Shown: positions 7,203-16,600, counted from the first letter of the stretch. The stretch: 17,168 nucleotides of DNA from Alienimonas sp043951915 (GCF_043951915.1 NZ_JBINJD010000110.1:1-17168), one strand, 5' to 3'. Notes: generated by a model from the letters alone, not told the origin. Made by a program: numbers and translations.

Positions 7203-8579
7203 ATGGCCGTCCGCACCGCGTGTTTGCTGTCCGCCGCGCTCACGGCGCTCTCCGGCTGTTCGCCCGTGGGCGGGTTCCGGGCGGAGACGACCTTCCGCCC
7301 GGACGGTTCCGTCGCCCGCACCGTGCAGCAGGACGACGAGTTCGACGGCGACCGCTCCGACTGGCAGGCCGCCGGCGACGCGGCCGTCTCCCCCGCCGAG
7401 GAGTGGCCCCGGCCCATCGCGGCCCCCGAGGCGGAGGACGGAACCGGGGCGACGATCGCCCGCGGCGAGTTCCCCGCCGCCGCGGCGCTGCCCGATCACC
7501 TCCGCATCGGCGACGAACCGGACGACGAACCGGACGCGGAGACGGGCGTCTCCCGGTTCGTCCGCAACGCCGAAGTGATCGAGTACGGCGTGCTGACGGA
7601 GTACCGCTGGCGGGAAACGCTGACGGCCGGCACGTCGCCGTTGAAGATGGAGCGAGCCCGCCGCCGCGGCGTGGCCCTCGCCGCCTGGTGGGCCGGGGCG
7701 GTGTTGGAGGAGGGCATGCCGGCCGGGACGGACGCCTCCGGCTTGGTGGAGTGGATCGAAACGACCGGCGACGACTGGTCCGCCGATCTGCTGGCGGCGG
7801 GGTTCGGCCTCGCCGCCAGGCCGGAACCGGTCGCCGCAACCGACGCCCCGATGAGCCTGGAGCCGTTCCGGGAGGTCTGCTCCGACTACGGCCTCAACCT
7901 GCCGGAGGCGGCGGAGCCGTCGGACGGGGCCCCCGCCGCGATCGACGCCGAGAAAAGAGACGCGGCCGTCGCGGCGTTTCTCGACGAACTGCTGCGAACC
8001 CGCATCACCGTCGACGGCCGCCCCCTCGATGCGGAGCAGACGGAGCGGGCCCGGGAACTGCTGTTCGGACCGAAACCCAAGCCCGGCACGTACGTCGGCG
8101 AAACGCCGTGGGCGAAGATCGAACGGGTCCGCGCCCGGGTCCTTGCCGAGCGGTTCGGAACCGAGGACCCGAAGGAGGCGGGGAAGGCGATCGGGGAGGA
8201 ACTCGGCGGGTTGGTCGGGCCGACGTTCTTCCGCCTGTTCGCCGCCAGCGAGGTCGCCTACCGCCATCGCATGCCCGGTCTGCTGCTCTCCACGAACGGG
8301 GCGATCCTTGATCCGGGGGTGCCCGCTGACGGCGGGACCGCGGAGGCGCTGTTCCGGTTCGACGTCTCGGCCGCGTTCCCCTTCGGCCACGCGATGACGG
8401 CCCGCTCCGTCGTGCTGCACGACGACCGGCAGCGGGAGTTGCTGGGCGCGGTTCGGATCGGCGACCGGGCCGCGGCCGTGCGGTTCCTGGAACGGATGGA
8501 GGAGGAGCAAGCCCGCTCCGCCTGGCTCGCCGCCGTCGAGGCCGACGACGCCGAAACGCTGCGGGAGATGCTGCCGTAG
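7203..8579 (+). CDS. Lipoprotein of unknown function
   Basis: A 458-residue protein I cannot place in a family. The N-terminus is a lipoprotein signal: one Arg, a hydrophobic stretch, and the lipobox LSGC with C19 as the lipidated residue. Mature residues 25-40 read AETTFRPDGSVARTVQ, a strand-like opening I have seen in other exported lipoproteins of unknown role. The remainder is rich in Glu, Asp and Ala, mostly predicted helical by eye, with no recognisable catalytic motif and no second membrane segment. It follows the kinase by 63 bases on the same strand and could be co-transcribed with it, possibly as a partner at the membrane; that is inference. Its TAG stop lies inside the inverted repeat at 8576-8647. 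No Shine-Dalgarno site precedes the ATG. Confidence 0.85.
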   Translation: MAVRTACLLSAALTALSGCSPVGGFRAETTFRPDGSVARTVQQDDEFDGDRSDWQAAGDAAVSPAEEWPRPIAAPEAEDGTGATIARGEFPAAAALPDHLRIGDEPDDEPDAETGVSRFVRNAEVIEYGVLTEYRWRETLTAGTSPLKMERARRRGVALAAWWAGAVLEEGMPAGTDASGLVEWIETTGDDWSADLLAAGFGLAARPEPVAATDAPMSLEPFREVCSDYGLNLPEAAEPSDGAPAAIDAEKRDAAVAAFLDELLRTRITVDGRPLDAEQTERARELLFGPKPKPGTYVGETPWAKIERVRARVLAERFGTEDPKEAGKAIGEELGGLVGPTFFRLFAASEVAYRHRMPGLLLSTNGAILDPGVPADGGTAEALFRFDVSAAFPFGHAMTARSVVLHDDRQRELLGAVRIGDRAAAVRFLERMEEEQARSAWLAAVEADDAETLREMLP

Positions 8580-8647
8580 GGTCCGCTCTGCGGACCGTTC
8601 AGAATTGTCCAAGAACGGTGAGCGACGGTCCGCAAAGCGGACCCTAC
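8576..8647. repeat. Triple-hairpin inverted repeat between convergent genes
   Basis: The outer arms (8576-8596 and 8627-8647, 21 bases each) are reverse complements with one mismatch. Each arm also folds alone: GGTCCGC-TCT-GCGGACC on the left and GGTCCGC-AAA-GCGGACC on the right. A third stem lies between them: ACCGTTC (8594-8600) with GAACGGT (8613-8619). Both neighbouring genes end inside it: TAG at 8577-8579 for the lipoprotein, and CTA at 8644-8646 (TAG on minus) for aroB. It probably works as a bidirectional terminator. Its shape resembles REP/MITE-type palindromic elements, but copies elsewhere cannot be checked here. Confidence 0.85.
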
Positions 8648-9849
8648 AGGGCCGCGGTCACCTGCTCTTCCGGCACGTCGGCGAAGACCCGCACCTCGCC
8701 CAGCCGGACCGGGAGCACCAGCCGCAGGGCCCCGGCGACGTTCTTCTTGTCCGACCGCATCGCCGCCAGCACGGCGTCCGGGGCGAAGTCGCAGCCGGCG
8801 GGCAACTCGATCGGCAGGTTGAACCGTTCCAGCAGGGCCGTCTGCCGGGTCAGCACGTCCGGCGGGATCATCTCCCGGGCGACCGCCAGTCGGGCGGCGC
8901 AGGTCATGCCGACGCTCACCGCCTCCCCGTGACTCAGCACGCCGTAGCCGGCGAGGTTCTCAAAGGCGTGGGCGAAGGTGTGCCCGTAGTTCAGCGTGGC
9001 CCGCACGCCGGTCGTTTCGAACTCGTCCGCGGCGACGACGGCGGCCTTCAACTCGCAGCAGCGGGCGATCAGCGGGACGAGCACGGCGGGGTCCCGATCG
9101 AGGATCGGCCCGGCGTTCTCCTCCAGCCAGCCGAAGAACGCCGCGTCGGAGATCACCCCGTACTTCACCACCTCGGCGAGCCCGCCGTGATATTCGCGGT
9201 CCGGCAGCGTGTGCAGGACGTCCGGGTCGATCAGCACCCCGGCGGGCTGGTGGAAGGCCCCGACGAGGTTCTTGCCCCGCGGCAGGTTCACGCCCGTTTT
9301 GCCGCCCACGCTGCTGTCGACCATCGCCAACAGACTGGTGGGAACCTGAATCAGCGAGACGCCCCGCATGTAGCTGGCCGCCGCGAACCCGGCCAGATCG
9401 CCCACCACCCCGCCGCCGACCGCGATCACGCAGGCCCGCCGGTCGGCTTTCAGATCGAGCAGCGCCTCGTAGACGCCGTGCAGCGACTCGAGCGACTTCG
9501 ACTTCTCCCCCGGCTCCACGACGTGCACCTTCGACTCCACCCCGACGCCCCGCAGGGCCTCGGCGAAAGGCGCCGCGTACTGTTGCAGGTTCCGGTCCGT
9601 CACCGCGACGGCGGCCCGGCAGTCCGGCAGGCGGTCGGCGAGGAACCGGGCGGCGTCCGCCAGGGCGCCGGACCGCAGGAGGATGTCATAGCCCGTCGCC
9701 GGGCGCCCGCCGGGCGAGACGCGCACGGTGCGGGCGGCGGGCGAAGCGGTGGCGTCGATGGGGGAAACCGGACGGACGACGGGTGCGGCGAAACGCCCGG
9801 GAACCGGGCGGAGCGGCACGATACGACGGATCGGGAGGTTCTCAAACAT
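8644..9849 (-). CDS. aroB: 3-dehydroquinate synthase
   Basis: AroB converts DAHP to 3-dehydroquinate, the second step of the shikimate pathway to aromatic amino acids; it needs NAD and zinc and is cytosolic. The ATG at 9849 is chosen because GGGAGG lies just upstream, one of the few clear ribosome sites in the window. This gives 401 residues, about 35 more than usual, the excess being an N-terminal Pro/Arg/Val-rich extension. Visible motifs are PGEKSKSLESL (113-123), the NAD loop GGGVVGDLAGFAA (145-157), QVPTSLLAMVDSSVGGKTG (168-186) and KNLVGAFHQP (193-202). The probable zinc ligands are E226 (AEVVKYG), H290 (NYGHTFAHAFE) and H307 (LSHGEA). A GTG near 9725 would remove the extension and is an alternative start. 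It stands alone, convergent with the lipoprotein gene and divergent from prkA. Confidence 0.96.
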   Translation of the reverse strand: MFENLPIRRIVPLRPVPGRFAAPVVRPVSPIDATASPAARTVRVSPGGRPATGYDILLRSGALADAARFLADRLPDCRAAVAVTDRNLQQYAAPFAEALRGVGVESKVHVVEPGEKSKSLESLHGVYEALLDLKADRRACVIAVGGGVVGDLAGFAAASYMRGVSLIQVPTSLLAMVDSSVGGKTGVNLPRGKNLVGAFHQPAGVLIDPDVLHTLPDREYHGGLAEVVKYGVISDAAFFGWLEENAGPILDRDPAVLVPLIARCCELKAAVVAADEFETTGVRATLNYGHTFAHAFENLAGYGVLSHGEAVSVGMTCAARLAVAREMIPPDVLTRQTALLERFNLPIELPAGCDFAPDAVLAAMRSDKKNVAGALRLVLPVRLGEVRVFADVPEEQVTAAL

Positions 9850-9884
9850 TCCGCCTCCCGTCGCCCCGCCGGCCCGGACGCCCC

Positions 9885-9912
9885 TTGCGACCCCACCGGG
9901 GGGCGGGATAAT
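9885..9912 (+). promoter_or_regulatory. prkA: Sigma-70-like promoter candidate facing prkA
   Basis: TTGCGA (9885-9890) and GATAAT (9907-9912) are separated by 16 bases and match the -35 and -10 consensus well for such GC-rich DNA. Transcription would start near 9919 and give a leader of about 360 bases before prkA. It could instead drive a small RNA. No other comparably good pair is obvious in this region. Confidence 0.4.
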
Positions 9913-10205
9913 GGCTGACGGACGTCGAGACCGGCCCCGCCGGACTTGACGCCCGCGGGTCCGCCCGCCTCGGAGGACGCCGTCCGCCCCGGGCGCCGGC
10001 GCCCGACGTTTCTCAACCCGACCGGCCGCCCCGGCCCCCGCCGCCTCGCTCCCGCCTCGTGCGGTGCGGGGCGAACCCATGTGCGGACCGGACGGTCGGA
10101 CCTTCCGCCCCCGAATCCAGAACGCCGCCCCGCCCGCCGCCGTCGCGCGTGCCGTCTGACGCGTCCGCCGGCCTTCATTCATCGCGGCAATCCTTCCGGC
10201 GCCGC

Positions 10206-10241
10206 CGCCCGCCCCCGGCCGAATCGCCCGCCCCCGGCCGA
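10206..10241. repeat. Tandem 17-base direct repeat upstream of prkA
   Basis: CGCCCGCCCCCGGCCGA occurs exactly at 10206-10222 and again at 10225-10241, separated by AT. The second copy ends 38 bases before the prkA ATG. It may be a binding site for a regulator or simply GC-rich slippage; the sequence is low in complexity. Confidence 0.6.
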
Positions 10242-10279
10242 TCCCACCGCACCCGAGTTCGGAACCACGGAGCGACCCT

Positions 10280-12420
<2,141 letters not shown>

Positions 12421-12424
<4 letters not shown>

Positions 12425-13293
12425 GCGGACTACTCACTCCTTCCGGTCGCTCCCCTGCCCGCTCAGCTTGGCAGGAGCGGGAAGACGGACTGCCGTCCGT
12501 CACGTCCCGCCCCGGCGAGCCGACGTGGGAGATCGCGGAGAGGATGTACCCGCGGCAGGGCGATTGGACGGAGGAAGAGTATCTCCGTGTGCGGTCGTTG
12601 AGCGATCGGACCGTTGAGTTCGTCGGCGGCTTCCTAGACTTTCACGGCGAGGTTCGACGGGCTTCCGCCCCCGGCGAGCCGACGTGGGAGGTCGCTGAGT
12701 TCGCCTACCCGCGGCAGGGGGCCTGGACTGAAGAGGAATACTTCGAGGTTGAGGCCGCCTGCGAAGGCACGGTCGAGTTCGTCGACGGGGTTCTGGATTT
12801 TCACGCAATGCCGGACTTCGTTCACGCGGACCTCCACCACTTCCTCTTCAAGTTGTTCGACGGATTTTGCGAAGCGACGGGAGCCGGTTTTGTCCGCTCA
12901 GGGCAGCTGACGGTCCGCGGACTCCCGGCGAATAGAAACCGGGAGCCGGACCTGCTCGTCCTAAAACCGCAAACCCAGAGAGGGCGCGGATATCCGAGTC
13001 CCGACGACGTTTTGATCGTCGTCGAGGTGGTCAGCCCCGACCGCAATAGCGTCGAACGCGACTATGTGACCAAGCGTGCGGAGTATGCCGCCGGTCGCAT
13101 CGGCGAGTATTGGATCGTCGACGCGACCGATCCCGCCGATCCTCGCGTCACGGTCCTGACCCTATCGGACGGGCAAGACTCGACGCGATACCGCGAACAC
13201 GGCGTCTTCCGCCCCGGCGACGAGGCGACCTCCCGAACCTGGCCGTCCTTGACCTGCGACGTCGCCGCCCTGTTCGCCGCCGCCGAAGAGTAA
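12421..13293 (+). CDS. Uma2 (DUF820) family nuclease-like protein with duplicated N-terminus
   Basis: Uma2 proteins have a PD-(D/E)XK restriction-endonuclease fold; their cellular roles are mostly unknown, and they occur in many copies in planctomycetes and cyanobacteria. In this 290-residue protein the core runs from about 85. The likely active-site residues are D177 (REPD), E202 (VVEVVSP) and K218 in YVTKRAEYAAG, followed by EYWIVD. Residues 32-75 and 85-128 are two copies of one 44-residue segment. The start is set by the ATGA overlap with prkA and by the need to include copy 1; an ATG at 12544 would cut it. Codons ending in A or T (CTA, ACT, GGT, TCA, AGA, AAT) are commoner than in the neighbours, suggesting later arrival. 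Uma2 is not a normal PrkA-operon member. Confidence 0.85.
12454..12481 (+). other. Two overlapping hairpins at the start of the Uma2 gene
   Basis: CCCGCTC (12458-12464) pairs with GAGCGGG (12475-12481), and CCTGCC (12454-12459) pairs with GGCAGG (12470-12475). The two stems exclude each other. They lie 30 bases after the prkA stop, so they could be an old prkA 3' structure or a switch limiting Uma2 translation. Neither role is shown. Confidence 0.3.
12514..12645 (+). repeat. Copy 1 of an internal duplication in the Uma2 gene
   Basis: This 132-base stretch encodes residues 32-75 and matches 12673-12804 codon for codon without gaps, offset by exactly 159 bases. By my count 30 of 44 residues agree (shared GEPTWE, YPRQG, WTEEEY, TVEFV, LDFH). 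Many silent sites differ as well. Confidence 0.9.
12673..12804 (+). repeat. Copy 2 of the internal duplication in the Uma2 gene
   Basis: It encodes residues 85-128 and leads straight into the nuclease core (HAMPDFVHADLHH), the normal Uma2 layout. This copy is therefore the functional N-terminus, and copy 1 is the extra one. Confidence 0.9.
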
Positions 13294-13339
13294 GACGACC
13301 GCGTCAACCGTTTCGCCCTCCTGCCCCGATGTTCGATCC

Positions 13340-14452
13340 TTGTCCCGCGCCATCGACCGCGATTCGCAACGCTTTAAAAAGATCGTCCGGGGCAAAATCC
13401 GCGACGACCTGAAGAAGTACGTGACCCAGGGGGAGATGCTGGGACGCAAGGGGCGGGAGACGGTTTCCATCCCCGTCCCCAACATCCAGATCCCCCACTT
13501 TCGCCACGGGAAAAAGGGCAGCGGGGGCGTCGGGCAGGGGGAGGGCGAGGAGGGTCAGCCGATCGGCAAGGGCGGCCGCCCCGGCGAGGGAGACGGTCCC
13601 GGCACCGCCGGCAACGAGCCCGGCCGCCACATCCGGGAGGTGGAACTCACGATGGAGGAACTCGCCGACATGCTCGGCGAGGCCCTCGAACTGCCCAATA
13701 TCGAACCCAAGGGCAAGGACGAGATTAGTTCCTCGAAGGACCGCTACAACAGCGTCCGCCGCACCGGCCCGGACAGCCTCCGGCACGTCAAGCGGACCTA
13801 TAAGCGGGCCCTCAAACGCAGCATCGCGGCCGGGGAGTTCGACCCGAAGAACCCCGTCGTCGTGCCGGTGCGGGACGACGAGGAGTACCGCAGTTGGACC
13901 ACCCGCCCGGAGCCGCAGGCGAACGCGGCCGTCATTTATATGATGGACGTCTCCGGCAGCATGACGGACGAGCAGAAGGGCATCGTCCGCACCGAGGCGT
14001 TCTGGATCGACACCTGGCTGAAAAAGCAGTACGGCGGCCTTCAGCGCCGCTACGTCGTCCACGACGCCGTCGCCCACGAGGTGGACGAGGACACCTTCTA
14101 TCGCACCCGCGAGAGCGGCGGCACGCGGATCAGCAGCGCCTACGCCGCCTGCGAGAAGATCATCGCCCGCGACTTCCCGCCGGACCAGTGGAACGTCTAC
14201 GCCTTCCAGTTCTCCGACGGCGACAACTGGGGCGAGGACAACGCCGACTGCCTCGCCAAACTGGCGGACGACATCCTCCCGCACTGCAACCTGTTCTGCT
14301 ACGGCCAGGTGGAAAGTCCCTACGGCAGCGGGGATTTCATCCGCGAACTGCGCCGGGTCGAATCCGACCACGAACAGCTGATTTTGAGCGAGATCGAAAA
14401 CCGCGACGCGATCTTCGACTCCATCAAAGACTTTCTGGGGACGGGCCGATGA
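13340..14452 (+). CDS. yeaH: YeaH/YhbH (DUF444) VWA-like protein
   Basis: YeaH is the usual genetic partner of the YeaG/PrkA kinase in stress signalling and has a von Willebrand A-type fold. The 370 residues are somewhat shorter than E. coli YeaH (about 425). The N-terminal part matches the family: IDRDSQRFKKIVRGKIRDDL, then VSIPVPNIQIPHFRHG. A Gly/Glu-rich linker (about 55-95) follows. The VWA-like domain has the metal-site motif DVSGS at 203-207 within MMDVSGSMTDEQK, and later GGTRISSAY and FQFSDGDNW. No ATG or GTG in this frame fits; TTG at 13340 places the protein at the expected start, while the ATG at 13329 is out of frame and stops after 27 codons. It lies 46 bases after the Uma2 gene. 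No Shine-Dalgarno site is visible. Confidence 0.92.
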   Translation: MSRAIDRDSQRFKKIVRGKIRDDLKKYVTQGEMLGRKGRETVSIPVPNIQIPHFRHGKKGSGGVGQGEGEEGQPIGKGGRPGEGDGPGTAGNEPGRHIREVELTMEELADMLGEALELPNIEPKGKDEISSSKDRYNSVRRTGPDSLRHVKRTYKRALKRSIAAGEFDPKNPVVVPVRDDEEYRSWTTRPEPQANAAVIYMMDVSGSMTDEQKGIVRTEAFWIDTWLKKQYGGLQRRYVVHDAVAHEVDEDTFYRTRESGGTRISSAYAACEKIIARDFPPDQWNVYAFQFSDGDNWGEDNADCLAKLADDILPHCNLFCYGQVESPYGSGDFIRELRRVESDHEQLILSEIENRDAIFDSIKDFLGTGR

Positions 14453-14511
14453 ACGCCCCCCGCACGACCGACGGACCGAACCAGCGACCGACCCCGGGGA
14501 GAACCTTCTAA
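14449..14511 (+). CDS. Possible 20-codon linking ORF between yeaH and spoVR
   Basis: An ATG overlaps the yeaH TGA (ATGA at 14449-14452). The frame stays open for 20 codons (Pro/Arg/Thr-rich, ending GRTF) to TAA at 14509-14511, one base before the spoVR ATG at 14513. It thus fills the whole gap between the two genes. A translating ribosome could be handed from yeaH through this ORF to spoVR. The peptide has no recognised motif, and chance is a real alternative. Confidence 0.3.
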   Translation: MNAPRTTDGPNQRPTPGRTF

Positions 14512-14512
14512 G

Positions 14513-16069
14513 ATGCCGTTCTCCACCCACCGCCCGCTGCCGGCCGAGATCAAGGCGCTGCAGGACTCCATCGAGGCGAAGGCCGCGGAGTACGGGCTCG
14601 ACTTTTTCGACACGGTGTTCGAAATGGTCGATTACGACGAGATGAGCATGCTCGCCGCCTACGGCGGGTTCCCGGTCCGCTATCCGCACTGGCGGTTCGG
14701 GGCGGAGTACGACGAGATGATGAAGTCGTACTCCTACGGTCTCTCGAAAATCTACGAGATGGTCATCAACACCGATCCGTGCTACGCCTATCTGCTGACC
14801 GCGAACGAACTGGCGGACCAGAAGCTCGTCATCGCCCACGTCTACGGGCACTGCGATTTTTTTAAGTGCAACGCCTGGTTCTCCAAGACGAACCGGCGGA
14901 TGCTCGACCAGATGGCGAATCACGCCGCCCGGATTAATCGCTACGTCGACCGGTTCGGCTACGAGGAGGTCGAAAAGTTTATCGACCGCTGCCTGAGCGT
15001 CGAAGACCTGATCGACCCGCACCTGCCCTTCGCCACGCCCCGAGAAGAAATCGCCCGACAGGCGGAGCAGGCCCGTAAGCGTCGCGAGACGGCCCCCCCG
15101 CCAAACCGGTTCGAGGCGAAGGGGTATATGGACGACTTCGTCAACCCGCCCGAGGCGCTGGAGGAGAGCGCCCGCGAACGCCGGGAGAAGGACGAGGCCG
15201 CCCGCGACGCCCGCCACTTCCCGGAACGGCCGGAGCGGGACGTGCTGTTATTCCTGCTGGACCACGCCCCGCTGAAGGACTGGCAGCACGACGTGCTGTC
15301 GATCATTCGCGACGAGGCCTACTATTATTACCCGCAGGGGCAGACGAAAATCATGAACGAGGGGTGGGCCAGCTACTGGCACACCACGATCATGACGCAG
15401 TTCGCCCTCGATCCGTCGGAGGTCGTCACCTACGCCGACCACCACAGCGGCACGATGGCCACCAGCCCGCAACGGCTGAACCCCTACAAGCTGGGCATCG
15501 AGCTGTTCCGCGACATTGAGGAGCGCTGGAACAAGGGGCAGTTCGGCCCGGAGTGGGACGCCTGCGAGGACCGCGTCGCCAAGGAGAACTGGGACCGCGA
15601 CTTGGGGCTGGGCCGGGAAAAAATCTTCGAGGTCCGCCGGGTGCACAACGACGTCACCTTTATCGAGGAGTTCCTGACGCCGGAGTTTTGCGCGAAGCAC
15701 AAGATGTTCAGCTTCGCCTACAACGACTCGACCGATTACTACGAGATCGCCTCCCGCGAGTTCGAGAAGATCAAGCAGCAATTGCTGACCAGCCTGACCA
15801 ACCACGGGAGGCCGGTGATTCGCGTGCTGGACGGCAACTACCGCAACCGCGGCGAATTGTTGCTCGGGCACGACTGGGGCGGCGTGGAGCTGCGGCAGGA
15901 TTGGGCCAAGGCCACGCTGACGAACCTCTCGGAGCTGTGGGGTCGTCCGGTCAATCTGGAGACGATCGTGGACGAGCAGCCCGCGGTCATGTTCTGCGAC
16001 GGCGGGGAGTTCGACGTCACGCCGAAGGGCCCCCGCATCCGTCGCCGCGACGCCCGCCGCGGCGGCTGA
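14513..16069 (+). CDS. spoVR: SpoVR / YcgB family protein
   Basis: SpoVR is named for a B. subtilis spore-cortex gene; outside spore formers its homologue (E. coli YcgB) travels with PrkA/YeaG and YeaH. The biochemical role is not established. The 518 residues match the family length of about 500. Clear family blocks are YGLDFFDTVFEMVDYDEMSM (27-46), GGFPVRYPHWRFG (51-63), YAYLLTANELADQKLVIAHV (91-110) with HVYGHCDFF (109-117), and MNEGWASYWH (281-290). Histidines in these two blocks could bind a metal; that is inference. GGGGAGA lies about 12 bases before the ATG. It follows yeaH by 60 bases and is 24 bases before the unknown gene. Confidence 0.95.
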   Translation: MPFSTHRPLPAEIKALQDSIEAKAAEYGLDFFDTVFEMVDYDEMSMLAAYGGFPVRYPHWRFGAEYDEMMKSYSYGLSKIYEMVINTDPCYAYLLTANELADQKLVIAHVYGHCDFFKCNAWFSKTNRRMLDQMANHAARINRYVDRFGYEEVEKFIDRCLSVEDLIDPHLPFATPREEIARQAEQARKRRETAPPPNRFEAKGYMDDFVNPPEALEESARERREKDEAARDARHFPERPERDVLLFLLDHAPLKDWQHDVLSIIRDEAYYYYPQGQTKIMNEGWASYWHTTIMTQFALDPSEVVTYADHHSGTMATSPQRLNPYKLGIELFRDIEERWNKGQFGPEWDACEDRVAKENWDRDLGLGREKIFEVRRVHNDVTFIEEFLTPEFCAKHKMFSFAYNDSTDYYEIASREFEKIKQQLLTSLTNHGRPVIRVLDGNYRNRGELLLGHDWGGVELRQDWAKATLTNLSELWGRPVNLETIVDEQPAVMFCDGGEFDVTPKGPRIRRRDARRGG

Positions 16070-16093
16070 CCTTCCCCTTTTTCGCCCGTTCCG

Positions 16094-16600
16094 ATGAGCG
16101 CCGCCACCCTGCCGCAACAGATCGATTCGCAACTCGCCCGGATGCTCGCCGGGGCGGGGGGCGGGGCGGCCGGCGGCACGCTGCTGCTGACCGCCGACGA
16201 CGGGGTGACCGTGGACGTGCACCTCGCGGCGGCGGAGACGCTGGGCGTGGCGCTGTCGCACCTCTCGCTGGACGTGCCGTCGCTGGCGGGGGCGGATCAG
16301 GCGACGCTGGAGCAATGGGGCCGCGACCTGTGCGCCCGGGTCACCTATTTACTGGAAGGGCTCGGCCCGCTGGAGTACGACCCGCAAAACGACGAATTAT
16401 TAATCCGCAGCGTCCCGCCGACCCGCGACGCAGGGGCGACGAGCTACTTTGAAGTGATGCTGTCGGCGTCGGGCGCCGGGGCGTTCACCCTGGCCCGCTA
16501 CCGCACGGAGCCGGGGGTCTCCCGCACCCGGGAGGACGTGCCGCTGACGCGGGAGGTGTTGAAGCGGCTCGTGCGGGACGCGGTGGAAACGATCCCCTGA
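16094..16600 (+). CDS. Uncharacterised 168-residue protein downstream of spoVR
   Basis: I do not recognise this family. The protein is mixed alpha/beta by eye and mildly acidic: an N-terminal helix (1-20), a Gly/Ala stretch, strands in GTLLLTADDGVTVDVHLAA (28-46), a helix around LEQWGRDLCARVTYLLEGLG (76-95), then strand-rich segments containing LEYDPQNDELLIRSVPP and SYFEVMLSASGAGAFTLARY, and a final helix (LTREVLKRLVRDAVETI). It has no signal peptide, membrane helix or catalytic motif. Composition and codon use match spoVR, so it looks native. Its position 24 bases after spoVR, on the same strand and before a convergent gene, makes it the likely last gene of the PrkA operon and a possible partner of SpoVR, by context only. 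Confidence 0.8.
   Translation: MSAATLPQQIDSQLARMLAGAGGGAAGGTLLLTADDGVTVDVHLAAAETLGVALSHLSLDVPSLAGADQATLEQWGRDLCARVTYLLEGLGPLEYDPQNDELLIRSVPPTRDAGATSYFEVMLSASGAGAFTLARYRTEPGVSRTREDVPLTREVLKRLVRDAVETIP

Larger units (their letters stand above)
9850..10279. other. 430-base divergent intergenic region, aroB / prkA
   Basis: No credible gene is seen here; the open frames are products of base composition. It holds the aroB ribosome site beside 9850, a plus-strand promoter candidate at 9885-9912, and a tandem 17-base repeat at 10206-10241. The central part (about 9950-10200) is C-rich with many Pro/Arg-coding triplets and no clear RNA structure that I can identify by eye. Confidence 0.6.

Noticed and set aside
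5207..8311. A 1034-codon open frame on the plus strand
   Set aside because: It overlaps the kinase and lipoprotein genes in another frame and is almost all Arg, Pro, Gly and Ala; a by-product of high GC content.
8605..9918. A 437-codon plus-strand open frame
   Set aside because: It is antisense to aroB over its full length; the sense protein has every AroB motif.
9911..9949. A 12-codon ORF directly after the GATAAT box
   Set aside because: It begins inside the presumed -10 element, so it would not be in the transcript from that promoter.
13329..13412. ATG at 13329 as the yeaH start, implying a frameshift
   Set aside because: Its 27-codon frame shows no YeaH similarity, while the TTG at 13340 gives the expected family N-terminus without any shift.
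13304..15217. A 637-codon antisense open frame over yeaH and spoVR
   Set aside because: Both sense genes are well-known families; the antisense frame lacks stops only because of GC-rich codon use.
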